DNA from: Desulfomicrobium baculatum DSM 4028
GTDB taxonomy: Bacteria > Desulfobacterota > Desulfovibrionia > Desulfovibrionales > Desulfomicrobiaceae
Direction of reading: 5' to 3'
Length of the DNA stretch: 64,000 bases
Assembly: GCF_000023225.1 (NCBI RefSeq)
Contig: NC_013173.1
Span: forward strand, 3,164,501 to 3,228,500
The stretch's first letter is position 1. Every line of letters begins with the position of its first letter. Positions 25,119 to 34,318 of this stretch are shown in pieces. The translations under genes were made by a program, and so were the position numbers. The notes beneath the pieces were generated by a model. That model did no database searches. It had not been told where the DNA came from and was given only the letters and a program-made list of their open reading frames with translations.

Positions 25119-25151
25119 ATTCAAAATTCAACAATCGATTATGGAGGCACC

Positions 25152-26564
25152 ATGATCACCCTACCCCAACAGGGGACCTGGCTCCCGGCGGACACACAGA
25201 CGCCCATCTCCCTGTACCTGACACTGGTGCGCGAAAAACAGGGTTTCCTCCTTGAAAGCACCGAGGTGGACGGACGGCTGGGCCGGTATAGCCTCATCGG
25301 CTGGGATTATCGCCTGATCCTCTCCTGCTCCGGCGGCAAGCTCGACGTGCAGAGCTACGACCCGCGCCTGCATGCCTTGAAGGAATTCAGCGGCCAGGAT
25401 TACGTGTCCGGGCTGCGCGCCTGCCTGAACGCCCTGACCGTCACCGGCCCCGAAAACCTGGGCCCGCTCCCGGCCGTGACCAGGAGCGTGTGCGGCTACA
25501 TGGCCTACAACATGGGCGGCATCTTCGAGCCGGCCCTGGCCGACCGCTTGCGGCCCGAAGAAGGGCGCTCCATCATGGTCCTGCCGGGCAAGGTCATCCT
25601 CTTCGACCACCTGCATCACCGCTGTTGCTACCTGACGCTCGATTCGACCACCAACCTGAACGGCTGCCAGCGCCCGAGCACCCCGGCTCCGCCCGTGGTC
25701 GGCGCCATCACCACCACGCCGAACCAGGATGAATTCCTGCGCCGTGTGGGCCGGGCCAAGGATCTCATCACCGAGGGCGAGGCAATCCAGATCGTGCTCT
25801 CGACCCGCTTCTCGGCTCCGTTCTCAGGCTCCGCCTTTGAACTGTACAGGCGTCTGCGGCAGATCAACCCCTCTCCTTACACCTTCTTCATGTCCTTCGG
25901 GGAGTTGACCATCATGGGCTCCTCGCCGGAACTGCTCATCCGCTGTGAGGACGGCCTCTTGCAACTGCGGCCCATCGCCGGAACCCGCGTACGCGGAGCG
26001 ACAGAGGCCGAGGATCAGGCCTTGGCCGAGGAACTGCTGGCCGACGAGAAAGAGCGGGCCGAGCATGTCATGCTCGTGGACCTGGGCCGCAACGACCTCG
26101 GCCGCATCGCCGCCCCCGGCACCGTACACGTCGACAAATACATGCAGGTCGAGCGCTTTTCCCATGTCATGCACCTGACCTCCTACCTCTCGGCCCATCT
26201 GGCCGAGGGCCTCGACGCCATCGACGTGCTCAAGGCCGGATTCCCGGCAGGCACCGTCTCCGGCGCTCCCAAGATCCGGGCCATGCAGATCATCGCCGAC
26301 GAGGAGAAGCTTGATCGCGGCCCCTATGCCGGCGGCATCGGCTGGATCGGCCTCGACCAGGGGCAGGTCAACCTCGACACGGGCATCACCATCCGTTCCC
26401 TCTGGGTCGAGAACGGCCAGATCAACTGGCAGGCGGGCGCAGGCCTCGTCTTTGACTCGGATCCCGAAAAGGAATGGCAGGAGTGTCACAACAAGGCCAG
26501 GGCAATTCTGAAGGCTATCACCAGCACCGGAGGCGGCGATGATTTTACTGATCGACAACTTTGA
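25152..26564 (+). CDS. trpE: Anthranilate synthase component I
   Basis: TrpE converts chorismate to anthranilate with ammonia supplied by TrpG. The 470-residue protein has the LLES element (GFLLESTEVDGRLGRYSL) involved in tryptophan feedback binding, and the catalytic C-terminal half with PIAGTRVRGATEAED, DLGRNDLGRIA and GTVSGAPKIRAMQII. A GGAGG site precedes the ATG. It overlaps trpG by 26 bp. Confidence 0.97.
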   Translation: MITLPQQGTWLPADTQTPISLYLTLVREKQGFLLESTEVDGRLGRYSLIGWDYRLILSCSGGKLDVQSYDPRLHALKEFSGQDYVSGLRACLNALTVTGPENLGPLPAVTRSVCGYMAYNMGGIFEPALADRLRPEEGRSIMVLPGKVILFDHLHHRCCYLTLDSTTNLNGCQRPSTPAPPVVGAITTTPNQDEFLRRVGRAKDLITEGEAIQIVLSTRFSAPFSGSAFELYRRLRQINPSPYTFFMSFGELTIMGSSPELLIRCEDGLLQLRPIAGTRVRGATEAEDQALAEELLADEKERAEHVMLVDLGRNDLGRIAAPGTVHVDKYMQVERFSHVMHLTSYLSAHLAEGLDAIDVLKAGFPAGTVSGAPKIRAMQIIADEEKLDRGPYAGGIGWIGLDQGQVNLDTGITIRSLWVENGQINWQAGAGLVFDSDPEKEWQECHNKARAILKAITSTGGGDDFTDRQL

Positions 26565-27123
26565 CTCGTTTACTTTCAACCTGGTTCAGGTTTTCCAATC
26601 TTTGGGCGCAAACCCCTTGGTGCTTCGTAACAACGAGCCGGAAATCCTGAACCTGGCCACGGACCCGCGCCTGCGTGGCGCGATCATCTCCCCCGGCCCC
26701 AGCCACCCGCGCAACACCGGGCTGTGCCTGCAGTTTCTGGATCTGGTCCCGAAAAGCGTGCCGGTCCTTGGCGTCTGCCTCGGGCACCAGACCCTGGCGC
26801 ACCACAGCGGCGTGACCGTGGGCTCGGCCCGGCGCATCATGCACGGCAAAACCTCGGATATCCGCCACGCCGGGACCGGCCTCTTTGCGGGGCTGCCAAA
26901 CCCCATGCAAATCGGGCGCTACCATTCCCTGGCCGTGCATGAGGAAGGACGGACCGACCTGCCCTTCACCGTCACCGCCCGCACCGACCGCGGCGAGGTC
27001 ATGGCCCTGGCCTTCAGGGATCGCCCCTGGGTCGGCGTGCAGTTCCACCCCGAATCCGTGCTCACGCCGGACGGCCCGAAGCTTCTCAAAAACTTCCTCA
27101 GCATGTGCGACACCACGGAGTAA
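26539..27123 (+). CDS. trpG: Anthranilate synthase component II (glutamine amidotransferase)
   Basis: The 194-residue class I amidotransferase begins MILLIDNFDSFTFNLVQ. The nucleophile Cys lies in VLGVCLGHQTLA and the His/Glu pair in GVQFHPESVLT. It provides ammonia to TrpE and is not fused to TrpD. The start lies inside trpE, which suggests coupled synthesis of the two subunits. Confidence 0.97.
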   Translation: MILLIDNFDSFTFNLVQVFQSLGANPLVLRNNEPEILNLATDPRLRGAIISPGPSHPRNTGLCLQFLDLVPKSVPVLGVCLGHQTLAHHSGVTVGSARRIMHGKTSDIRHAGTGLFAGLPNPMQIGRYHSLAVHEEGRTDLPFTVTARTDRGEVMALAFRDRPWVGVQFHPESVLTPDGPKLLKNFLSMCDTTE

Positions 27124-27126
27124 GCC

Positions 27127-28128
27127 ATGAACACCATCAGCCATATCCTCGAACACCTGACCACGGGCGCGGACCTCTCCGCTCCCCAGGCCAAGGAAGC
27201 CTTCGACCTCCTGCTGACGGGCGAGGTCTCCCCGGTGCAGGCCGGGGCCTTTTTGATGGGCCTGCGGGCCAAAGGCGAAACCGCCGCCGAGCTCTCGGCC
27301 GCCGTGGAAGCGGCACTTAGCCAGGCCCGGCTCATTCCCGGACTCTCGGGCAAGCGCATCGACACCTGCGGCACGGGCGGCGACGGCCAGCACAGCTTCA
27401 ACTGTTCCACGGCCGTGTCCTTCTTCCTGGCCGACATGGGCTATCAGGTCGTCAAGCACGGCAACCGCGCCGTGTCGAGCAAGTGCGGCAGCGCCGACGT
27501 GGTCGAAGACTTGGGTTACCCTCTGGTCACGGAACCCGAGGAGGCGCGGGCGGAGCTGGCGCGACGCAACTTCGTCTTCCTCTTCGCCCCGCATTTCCAT
27601 CCGGCCTTCAGGCATGTGGGGCCGGTGCGGCAACAGCTTGGCGTGCGCACCATCTTCAACCTCATGGGCCCGCTCCTGAACCCGGCCCTGCCCACGCACC
27701 AGATATTGGGCGTGCCGGATTTTCGCTTCGCGCCCATGATCGCCCAGGTCCTGGCGGCCAGAAAGGGCTTGGAGCGCGCGGCCATCGTCCACGGCGCGGG
27801 CGGCTTCGACGAACTGACCCCCTGCGGCCCCGGACAGGTCATCTTCATCGAACACGGCGTGATCCGCGAAACAGTCCTCGACCCGGCGGATTTCGGCCTC
27901 TCGACCTGCGTGCCGAGGGCTCTGGCCTGCGACAGCAAGGAAGAAGCGCTCAAGCTGCAACGTCAGGTCCTGACGGGAAAAGGCCCCAAATCCCTCCAGG
28001 ACATGGTCACCCTGAACCTCGGAGTGGCCATCTACCTGCTGGAGGACAATCTGCCCCTGGAGCTGGCCATGGAAATGGCGCAGGCCAAGGTGGAACAGGG
28101 ACTCTCGCACGGAGTGTGCCATGCTTGA
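27127..28128 (+). CDS. trpD: Anthranilate phosphoribosyltransferase
   Basis: TrpD transfers phosphoribose to anthranilate. The 333-residue protein shows the PRPP-binding CGTGGDGQHSFNCST motif, KHGNRAVSSKCGSADV and the NLMGPLLNPA region. It begins 3 bp after trpG with a GGAG site and overlaps trpC by 8 bp. Confidence 0.97.
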   Translation: MNTISHILEHLTTGADLSAPQAKEAFDLLLTGEVSPVQAGAFLMGLRAKGETAAELSAAVEAALSQARLIPGLSGKRIDTCGTGGDGQHSFNCSTAVSFFLADMGYQVVKHGNRAVSSKCGSADVVEDLGYPLVTEPEEARAELARRNFVFLFAPHFHPAFRHVGPVRQQLGVRTIFNLMGPLLNPALPTHQILGVPDFRFAPMIAQVLAARKGLERAAIVHGAGGFDELTPCGPGQVIFIEHGVIRETVLDPADFGLSTCVPRALACDSKEEALKLQRQVLTGKGPKSLQDMVTLNLGVAIYLLEDNLPLELAMEMAQAKVEQGLSHGVCHA

Positions 28129-28894
28129 GAAATTCCGCCTGGCCAAGGAAGCGGAAGTCCGGGAGCTCCTGCGCCTGCGCGACGCCGGGCATGTGCATAC
28201 GCCTTGGGGCCGCCCCCGTCCGGGTTTTGGCGCGGCTCTGACCCGGTCCGGATCATCGGGCATCATCGCCGAGTACAAGCGCGCCTCCCCGTCCAAAGGC
28301 GACATCAACGTAAGCGTCACGCCCGCTGAAGCCTGCGCCGGGTACGCCAAGGCCGGGGCCTGCGCTTTGTCCATCCTGACCGAGAGCCGCTATTTCAAGG
28401 GCGACCTCTCCTTTCTGGCCGAGGTCGCCGGCCTTGGCCTGCCGCTCTTGCGCAAGGACTTCATCATCCATCCCTTGCAGGTGGAGGCGACCACGGCCAC
28501 CCCGGCCTCGGCGATCCTGCTCATCGTGCGCATGTTCGAGGATTTGAACAATCTGGCCACGCTGCATACCCTGTGTTTGAAACATGGCCTTGAGCCTGTG
28601 GTGGAGGTCTTCGACGAACGCGATCTGGACCGGGCCAAGGAAATCGGGAGCACCATCATCCAGGTCAACAATCGCGACCTGGACACGCTGACCACGGACC
28701 TTGGCCGCTGCCTGGACATGGTGCGGCGCAAGGAGGAAGGTGAAATCTGGATCGGGGCCAGCGGCATCGCAACCTTCGAGCAGGTGCGGGAACTCAAAAG
28801 CGCTGGCCTGGACGCGCTCCTCATCGGTACGGCGCTCATGCAGCACGGCGATCCCGGCCAGGGTCTGGCCGCGCTGACCGGAGGGAGATCATGA
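28121..28894 (+). CDS. trpC: Indole-3-glycerol phosphate synthase
   Basis: TrpC closes the indole ring. The 257-residue TIM barrel has IIAEYKRASPSKGDI, VLTESRYFKGDL-like (ILTESRYFKGDL), LRKDFIIHPLQV and the later INNRDL-type stretch (VNNRDLDTL). It is separate from TrpF, unlike the E. coli fusion. It overlaps both neighbours. Confidence 0.97.
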   Translation: MLEKFRLAKEAEVRELLRLRDAGHVHTPWGRPRPGFGAALTRSGSSGIIAEYKRASPSKGDINVSVTPAEACAGYAKAGACALSILTESRYFKGDLSFLAEVAGLGLPLLRKDFIIHPLQVEATTATPASAILLIVRMFEDLNNLATLHTLCLKHGLEPVVEVFDERDLDRAKEIGSTIIQVNNRDLDTLTTDLGRCLDMVRRKEEGEIWIGASGIATFEQVRELKSAGLDALLIGTALMQHGDPGQGLAALTGGRS

Positions 28895-29505
28895 TCATCA
28901 AGGTTTGCGGCATGACCAGGTCCGAAGACGTCGAATTCTGCGACGCGCTCGGCATTGACCTCCTGGGCTTCATCTTTCATCCTGAGAGCCCCAGAAACAT
29001 TGCGCCGGAATGGGTCGCCACCCAAAAGCCCGGCCGCGCCCTCAAGACCGGCGTCTTCGTGCGCCAGGGCGTGGAGGAAATCAGCGCCATCGCCAAAGCG
29101 TCAGACCTCGACCTGCTGCAACTCCACGGCGGGCACACTCTGGAACAGTGCCGGGACCTCGGACCCGAGCGGGTCATCAAGACCCTATGGCCCCAACGTT
29201 ATGCGACCACGGAACTCCTGCTCGCGGACATGCTCCTTTTCGCCCCGGTCTGCCGGGCCATTCTGCTCGACAGCGGGACCAGCGGCGGCGGACACGGCAC
29301 AAGCCTGAGTGCCACCGATCTGCAACGACTCAAATGCCCCCATCCCTGGTATCTGGCCGGGGGCCTCGGGCCGCACAACCTGACGGCCATGAAATTCACC
29401 GGCGCGAGCGGCTTCGATCTCAACTCCGGAGTGGAAAACCTTCCCGGAATCAAGGATCATGAGAAAATCCGCACCGCCTTACACATACTGCGAGGAAAAC
29501 CATGA
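28891..29505 (+). CDS. trpF: Phosphoribosylanthranilate isomerase
   Basis: TrpF isomerises phosphoribosylanthranilate. The 204-residue TIM barrel begins [16 protein letters not shown] and contains [20 protein letters not shown] and a C-terminal FDLNSGVEN, with the catalytic Cys in KVCG. It overlaps trpC and trpB by 4 bp each. Confidence 0.95.
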   Translation: MIIKVCGMTRSEDVEFCDALGIDLLGFIFHPESPRNIAPEWVATQKPGRALKTGVFVRQGVEEISAIAKASDLDLLQLHGGHTLEQCRDLGPERVIKTLWPQRYATTELLLADMLLFAPVCRAILLDSGTSGGGHGTSLSATDLQRLKCPHPWYLAGGLGPHNLTAMKFTGASGFDLNSGVENLPGIKDHEKIRTALHILRGKP

Positions 29506-30740
29506 GCAGAATATCCGACATGCTCCCCCGTCATTTCGGCCCTTACGGCGGCCGCTATGTGCCGGAGATGCTTGTTCCGGCCCTGGAAGAGCTGGAACAG
29601 GGCTACCAAAAATACAAGGACGATCCCGAGTTCACGGCCGAACTGACGGACCTGTACCAAAACTACTGCGGCCGCCCCACGCCGCTCTACTTCGCCGAGA
29701 ACCTGACCCGCGAGCTTGGCGGCTGCAAAATCTACCTGAAGCTCGAAGGGCTGGCACACACCGGCGCGCACAAGATCAACAACGCTCTCGGCCAAGCGCT
29801 GCTGGCCAAACGGCTGGGCAAGACCAAGGTCATCGCCGAGACCGGGGCTGGTCAACACGGCCTGGCCTCGGCCACGGTGGCCGCGCGGTTCGGCCTTGAG
29901 TGCAGGGTCTTCATGGGCGAGGTGGACGTGCGCCGCCAGTACCCCAACGTCTATGCCATGAAGCTCCTCGGCGCCGAGGTCATCCCGGTCACCGACGGCA
30001 CTAGAACCCTGAAGGACGCGGTCAACGCCACCCTCAAATACTGGATTCAGAACTTGAAAGACACGCACTACATCCTGGGCTCGGCCCTTGGGCCGTTCCC
30101 CTACCCGGTCATCGTGCGCGATTTCCAGTCCGTCATCGGCCGCGAAGCGCGCGCCCAGATCCTGGAACGCGAGGGCAGGCTGCCCAATCATCTGGTAGCC
30201 TGCGTGGGCGGCGGCTCCAACTCCATCGGACTCTTCCATCCCTTTCTGCAGGACACGGGCATCCGCTTCCACGGGGCCGAGGCCGGAGGACGAGGCCCTG
30301 CCATTGGCGACAATGCGGCCCGCTTCGGCGGTAAACCCAAGGTCGGCATCGTGCAGGGCTACAAGAGCTATTTTCTGCAGGACGAGAGCGGACAGCTGCA
30401 GAACACCCATTCGGTCTCGGCGGGCCTCGATTATGCCGGGGTCGGACCGGAGCTGGCCTGGCTGCATGACCAGAACATCATCGAATTCGCGCCTATCACC
30501 GACGTGAAAGCACTCGATGCCTTCAAGCGCCTGACGCGGCTGGAGGGGATCATCCCGGCGCTCGAATCCTCCCACGCCGTGGCTCGTGCCATCGAACTGG
30601 CACCGACACTGCCGAAAGACGAGATCATGATCGTCAACATCTCCGGGCGCGGCGACAAGGACATCTTCATCACGGCCATGGAACTGGACCGCGAAAACTG
30701 GATAGCATTTTTGGAGAACGAGGTGCGCCATGGAAAATAA
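29502..30740 (+). CDS. trpB: Tryptophan synthase beta subunit
   Basis: TrpB condenses indole and serine with pyridoxal phosphate. The 412-residue protein shows [17 protein letters not shown], the Schiff-base Lys in [23 protein letters not shown] and the phosphate loop [12 protein letters not shown]. It is of the common trpB1 type, paired with trpA (11-bp overlap). Confidence 0.98.
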   Translation: MSRISDMLPRHFGPYGGRYVPEMLVPALEELEQGYQKYKDDPEFTAELTDLYQNYCGRPTPLYFAENLTRELGGCKIYLKLEGLAHTGAHKINNALGQALLAKRLGKTKVIAETGAGQHGLASATVAARFGLECRVFMGEVDVRRQYPNVYAMKLLGAEVIPVTDGTRTLKDAVNATLKYWIQNLKDTHYILGSALGPFPYPVIVRDFQSVIGREARAQILEREGRLPNHLVACVGGGSNSIGLFHPFLQDTGIRFHGAEAGGRGPAIGDNAARFGGKPKVGIVQGYKSYFLQDESGQLQNTHSVSAGLDYAGVGPELAWLHDQNIIEFAPITDVKALDAFKRLTRLEGIIPALESSHAVARAIELAPTLPKDEIMIVNISGRGDKDIFITAMELDRENWIAFLENEVRHGK

Positions 30741-31500
30741 TATCGACCGGGCGCTGGCAAACGCGGCAAGCATCCAGCTCATGACCCATGTGGTGGCCGG
30801 GTACCCGAATCTGGACGTGAACGCCGATCTCATCCGGCTCATGGCCAGGCGGGGGGTGAAACTCATTGAAATCCAAATCCCCTTCACCGATCCACTGGCC
30901 GATGGCCCGACCATCATGCGCGCCAACCAGGCCGCCCTTGATCAGGGCGTCACGCCCCGCCACTGCTTCGAGCTGTGCGCGGCCCTTTCCAGGGAACTGC
31001 CGGAGGTGGCGTTCCTGTTCATGACCTACGCCAACATCCCGTTTGCCTTGGGGCTTGAAACGTTCATGGCCAAGGCCAGGCAGAGCGGGGCCAGCGGCCT
31101 GATCCTGCCCGACCTGTCCTGGGACGAGAGCGACGGCGACTACGCCGGGGCCGCCCGCGAACACGGACTGCACCCGGTCATGGTCATTTCCCCGGACACG
31201 CAAAGCCCGCGTCTGGACGCCATCCTGAGCCGCGCCTCAGGCCTGTTGTACACGACGCTCAAAGTCGGCATCACCGGGGCCGGAGCCGGCATCGATCAGA
31301 CCGGCGTGGATTATGTCCGAAGCCTGAAGAAAAAAACCGGCCTGCCCATCGCCGCCGGTTTCGGCATCTCAAGCCCCGATCACGTCCGCATGCTGGACGG
31401 CTTGGCCGACGTGGCCGTGATCGGCAGCCACATCATCAACCTGATGGATGCACAGGGGCTGGGGGCCGTGGATGAATTTTTGGCGGCGTGTGGGGATTGA
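30730..31500 (+). CDS. trpA: Tryptophan synthase alpha subunit
   Basis: TrpA cleaves indole-glycerol phosphate to indole, which is channelled to TrpB. The 256-residue TIM barrel contains [17 protein letters not shown] with the catalytic Glu, LPDLSWDE with the catalytic Asp, and a C-terminal [12 protein letters not shown]. It is the last gene of the aromatic run; palindromic repeats rather than a T-rich terminator follow it. Confidence 0.96.
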   Translation: MENNIDRALANAASIQLMTHVVAGYPNLDVNADLIRLMARRGVKLIEIQIPFTDPLADGPTIMRANQAALDQGVTPRHCFELCAALSRELPEVAFLFMTYANIPFALGLETFMAKARQSGASGLILPDLSWDESDGDYAGAAREHGLHPVMVISPDTQSPRLDAILSRASGLLYTTLKVGITGAGAGIDQTGVDYVRSLKKKTGLPIAAGFGISSPDHVRMLDGLADVAVIGSHIINLMDAQGLGAVDEFLAACGD

Positions 31501-31526
31501 ACACGTTGTGGCGGTGCGCACGTTCC

Positions 31527-31554
31527 GTAGGGGCGAAAAATTTTTCGCCCCTAC
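31527..31554. repeat. Perfect 28-bp palindromic repeat element
   Basis: The sequence starts GTAGGGGCGAAAAA and continues as its exact reverse complement (14-bp arms, no loop). Palindromes with GTAGGGGCGAA ends are dispersed in many genomes as small non-autonomous elements. It lies 27 bp after trpA and may also serve as a transcript end. Confidence 0.7.
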
Positions 31555-31643
31555 AATGCATCGCCCTGACAACCAAACCGCGCACGTGATCCTTCGCCGT
31601 TCGGCCGGTGTGATCGTCCATTATTGATGATCCGCGCATTTCC

Positions 31644-31690
31644 GTAGGGGCAAAAAATTTTTTGCCCTCCCAGCGCCCGTGCGCCCCTAC
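31644..31690. repeat. Second, interrupted copy of the palindromic element
   Basis: GTAGGGGCAAAAAA (31644-31657) is followed by TTTTTTGCCC, then 15 unrelated bases, then GCCCCTAC (31683-31690). It is the same type of palindrome with an insertion or rearrangement in its right arm. The two copies lie 117 bp apart, in the same spacer before glnA. Confidence 0.6.
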
Positions 31691-31785
31691 ATTGATTTTC
31701 CAATTTTGCAAATCACCCTCAAAAACAAGACAAGCCCTGCGCTCTTTGCTAGGTTTCGCGCAACACCCTGTTGCGGAGGAAACCC

Positions 31786-33132
31786 ATGCCCGAATATCCG
31801 ATCTTCAATTGCAAAAATTCCGACGATGTCGTCAAAGCCGTGCGTGAACACAAGATCGAGCTGGTCCAGTTCTGGTTCGTGGATGTGCTTGGGACGTTGA
31901 AAAGCTTTCAGGTTTTGCCCGGCGAACTGGAGGCGGCCTTTGAGGAAGGGATGGGTTTTGACGGCTCTTCCCTGGAAGGATTTTGCAGAATTGAAGAAAG
32001 CGACATGATCGCCATCCCGGACCCGGCCACGTTTCAGCTGGTCACCTGGCGGCAGACCTCCGCGCCCATCGCGCGCATGTTCTGCGACATTCTGGAACCA
32101 AACGGCACTCCCTTTGCCGGGGACAGCCGCCATTGCCTGAAACGCAACCTGCAGGCTGCCGCGAGCAAAGGCTATTCCTTCTATGTCGGACCTGAACTGG
32201 AATTTTTCCTGTTTGAAAGCTCGACGTCCCCCAAGCCTCTCGATGCGGGCGGCTATTTCGACGCGCCACCGCTGGATCTGGCCGGAGACATCCGCCGCGA
32301 AATCATCTCCTGTCTGCGCTCCATGGGCATCCCCGTGGAATACGGACACCATGAGGTCGCGCCCAGCCAGCACGAGCTCGCTCTGCGCTATACCGACGCC
32401 CTCAAGATGGCGGACACGGCCATCACCTACCGCGTGGTGGTCAAGGAAATCGCCCGCCAGAACGGCTGCTACGCGACCTTCATGCCAAAGCCCCTCTACG
32501 GCGAGAACGGCAGCGGCATGCACGTGCACCAGTCCCTGTTCAAGAATGGGCGCAACCTCTTCTACGACGCCGACGGCGACCATCACCTGAGCCGCGAGGC
32601 CAAGTCCTACATCGCGGGGCTGCTAACGCACTGCAAGGAATTCACGGCCATCACCAACCAGTGGGTCAACTCCTACAAGCGTCTCGTGCCCGGTTTCGAG
32701 GCTCCGACCAACATCGCCTGGGCGCGGCGCAACCGCTCCACCCTGGTCCGTGTGCCCATGTACAAGCCGGGCAAGGAGGCAGCCACCCGCGTCGAGCTGC
32801 GCTCCCCCGACCCGGCCTGCAACCCGTACCTGACCTTCGCCTGCATGCTCGCGGCGGGCCTCAAAGGCATCGAGGAAAACTACGTCCTGTCCGCCCCCGT
32901 GGAAGAGGACATCTACAACATGACCTCAGGGGACCGCCGGGCTCGCGGCATCGAGAGTCTGCCGGGCAGCCTGGAAAAAGCCCTTGAAGCCATGGAGGGC
33001 AGCACCCTGATCCGCGAGGCCCTGGGCGAGCACATCTTCACCAAATTCCTGGCCAACAAACATATAGAGTGGGACCAGTACCGCTCGCAGGTCACGAATT
33101 ACGAACTGGAGAGATACTTACCCCGGCTGTAA
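31786..33132 (+). CDS. glnA: Glutamine synthetase type I
   Basis: Glutamine synthetase assimilates ammonium. The 448-residue protein contains MGFDGSSLEGF, the metal-binding YGPELEFFLF-like stretch (YVGPELEFFLF), HHEVAPSQHE and GSGMHVHQS. Its short length fits the GSI-alpha group. The region of the adenylylation Tyr reads DIYNMTSGDRR rather than NLYDLP, so control by adenylylation is doubtful. I chose the ATG at 31786, 6 bp after GGAGG, over a TTG at 31771. Confidence 0.95.
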   Translation: MPEYPIFNCKNSDDVVKAVREHKIELVQFWFVDVLGTLKSFQVLPGELEAAFEEGMGFDGSSLEGFCRIEESDMIAIPDPATFQLVTWRQTSAPIARMFCDILEPNGTPFAGDSRHCLKRNLQAAASKGYSFYVGPELEFFLFESSTSPKPLDAGGYFDAPPLDLAGDIRREIISCLRSMGIPVEYGHHEVAPSQHELALRYTDALKMADTAITYRVVVKEIARQNGCYATFMPKPLYGENGSGMHVHQSLFKNGRNLFYDADGDHHLSREAKSYIAGLLTHCKEFTAITNQWVNSYKRLVPGFEAPTNIAWARRNRSTLVRVPMYKPGKEAATRVELRSPDPACNPYLTFACMLAAGLKGIEENYVLSAPVEEDIYNMTSGDRRARGIESLPGSLEKALEAMEGSTLIREALGEHIFTKFLANKHIEWDQYRSQVTNYELERYLPRL

Positions 33133-33138
33133 AACAAT

Positions 33139-33170
33139 AGGTCCGATAGGTCAGACGACCTGTCGGACCT
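33139..33170. terminator. Hairpin after glnA
   Basis: AGGTCCGA-T-AGGTC and GACCT-G-TCGGACCT pair with one T.G mismatch and an AGAC loop. There is no T run, so it may act in RNA stability or as a weak terminator. Confidence 0.5.
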
Positions 33171-33222
33171 CTATCCGAACCCGCCCGCCAGAAACCGTCG
33201 CGAGCATCCTCGTCTGCCTCAT

Positions 33223-33361
33223 TCACACCAGACCAACTACCTGCTTGACGGACAAATCCGGCAGCTCGAAAAAGCCGTCATCGAAGAAGGCGGACTTTTA
33301 CGAACGCATGACCCGCGCCCGTATCACACGGCGCGCAGGCCATCCCGAAAGCGCTGTCTAG
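33223..33361 (+). pseudogene. Decayed gene fragment, four-helix-bundle-like
   Basis: One frame reads NYLLDGQIRQLEKAVIEEGG and, after a one-base shift, another continues DFYERMTRARITRR to a TAG at about 33361. The combined pattern resembles the C-terminal part of small four-helix-bundle suffix-domain proteins (related to 23S rRNA intervening-sequence proteins). There is no start codon or intact frame. The family match is from memory and moderate. Apart from this, the 33133-33527 spacer holds the hairpin above and the operators below. Confidence 0.4.
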
Positions 33362-33379
33362 ACCCTCCTTCGAAGCAAA

Positions 33380-33527
33380 TGGTCCGACCTTTCCCCTCTT
33401 TTTCCGCCAACCGGGTTGACACCTGAGCCTTCTTTAGGCAGAAAGGTCCTACCATTTGCAGTAAAAAAGCACTTTAACGCCCTTTTTTGCCCATTTTTGC
33501 GAAAAATAACACAAAAAGGTACTACCA
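33380..33527. promoter_or_regulatory. Three TGGTnnnACCT operators upstream of the GntR gene
   Basis: TGGTCCGACCT at 33380-33390, AGGTCCTACCA at 33444-33454 and AGGTACTACCA at 33517-33527 all fit TGGT-N3-ACCT (the last two in reverse orientation). This is the half-site geometry of FadR-type GntR regulators. The third ends directly at the regulator's start codon and covers its ribosome site. A TTGACA lies at 33416-33421 between the first two. Autoregulation is likely. Confidence 0.6.
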
Positions 33528-34286
33528 ATGACAACCTCCGAACCTCTCTTCTTCCCTGCCAAGGCCGGGCGGGCCAGCGAAGATGTCGCCTTGCAGATCG
33601 AGGCGGCCATCATGGCCGGACGTTTGGCGCCCGAACAGCGTCTGCCGAGCGAGCGCGAGATGCAGCAACAGTTCGGCATTGGGCGCGGCGCCATCCGCGA
33701 GGCCCTGCGGGCACTGAAGCAGAAAGGACTCCTGGACATCCGCAAGGGCGTCAAGGGCGGGGCCTATGTGTGCAAGGTCGGCATGGTCAGCATCGGGGAG
33801 TCGCTGGCTCTTTTTCTCAAGCAGCATGATGTCGCGCCTTCGGCCCTCATTGAATTTCGCGAGAGCGTGGACCAGACCCTGGTCGTCCTGGCCATTGCCC
33901 GGGGTTCGGTTGAAGCCAAGCAGGCCCTGGTGTCCATGGCCGAAGAGTTCGAGGCCTGCCTGCGGCAGAACGAACATGACGCGGACAGGATCGGCCATCT
34001 GGACCGGGACCTGAACCTGGCCCTGGCCGACATGGCCGCCAATCCGATTTTCGAGTGGATCATGCAGGCGCTGCAACGAGGGTTCAGCTCCCATGACTAC
34101 ACTTTGTACGATACTCCGATGTACCGCGAGCGCACCGCCGCCAACTGGGCCGAGACCGCCCGCGCCATCGCCGATAACGACCCCCTGCGCGCCAGGAGCC
34201 TCATTGGCTACCATTACGCCATGCTCAGGCATTGCCTAAGCGATCGCGCAGCTGCGTCCTCCCGTGTTTCGCCCGACGATTCCTAA
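33528..34286 (+). CDS. GntR family (FadR/FCD type) transcriptional regulator
   Basis: The 252-residue protein has an N-terminal winged helix with GRLAPEQRLPSEREMQQQFGIGRGAIREALRAL (about residues 28-65) and a helical ligand-binding FCD-type C-terminal domain (from LIEFRESVDQTLVVLAI). It lies 32 bp upstream of betA and is probably the regulator of the choline genes, in place of the usual TetR-type BetI. Its ligand is unknown; choline, betaine or betaine aldehyde are guesses from context. Confidence 0.9.
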   Translation: MTTSEPLFFPAKAGRASEDVALQIEAAIMAGRLAPEQRLPSEREMQQQFGIGRGAIREALRALKQKGLLDIRKGVKGGAYVCKVGMVSIGESLALFLKQHDVAPSALIEFRESVDQTLVVLAIARGSVEAKQALVSMAEEFEACLRQNEHDADRIGHLDRDLNLALADMAANPIFEWIMQALQRGFSSHDYTLYDTPMYRERTAANWAETARAIADNDPLRARSLIGYHYAMLRHCLSDRAAASSRVSPDDS

Positions 34287-34318
34287 AACGGGGCAACCTC
34301 AATTCAAAAGGATTTTGC

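Noticed and set aside
26545-28374. A 609-codon minus-strand frame across trpG, trpD and trpC
   Set aside because: It lies wholly opposite three clear trp genes and is low-complexity in character.
31700-31785. A sigma-54 promoter before glnA
   Set aside because: I could not find the GG-N10-GC core with the flanking consensus at a suitable distance from the start.
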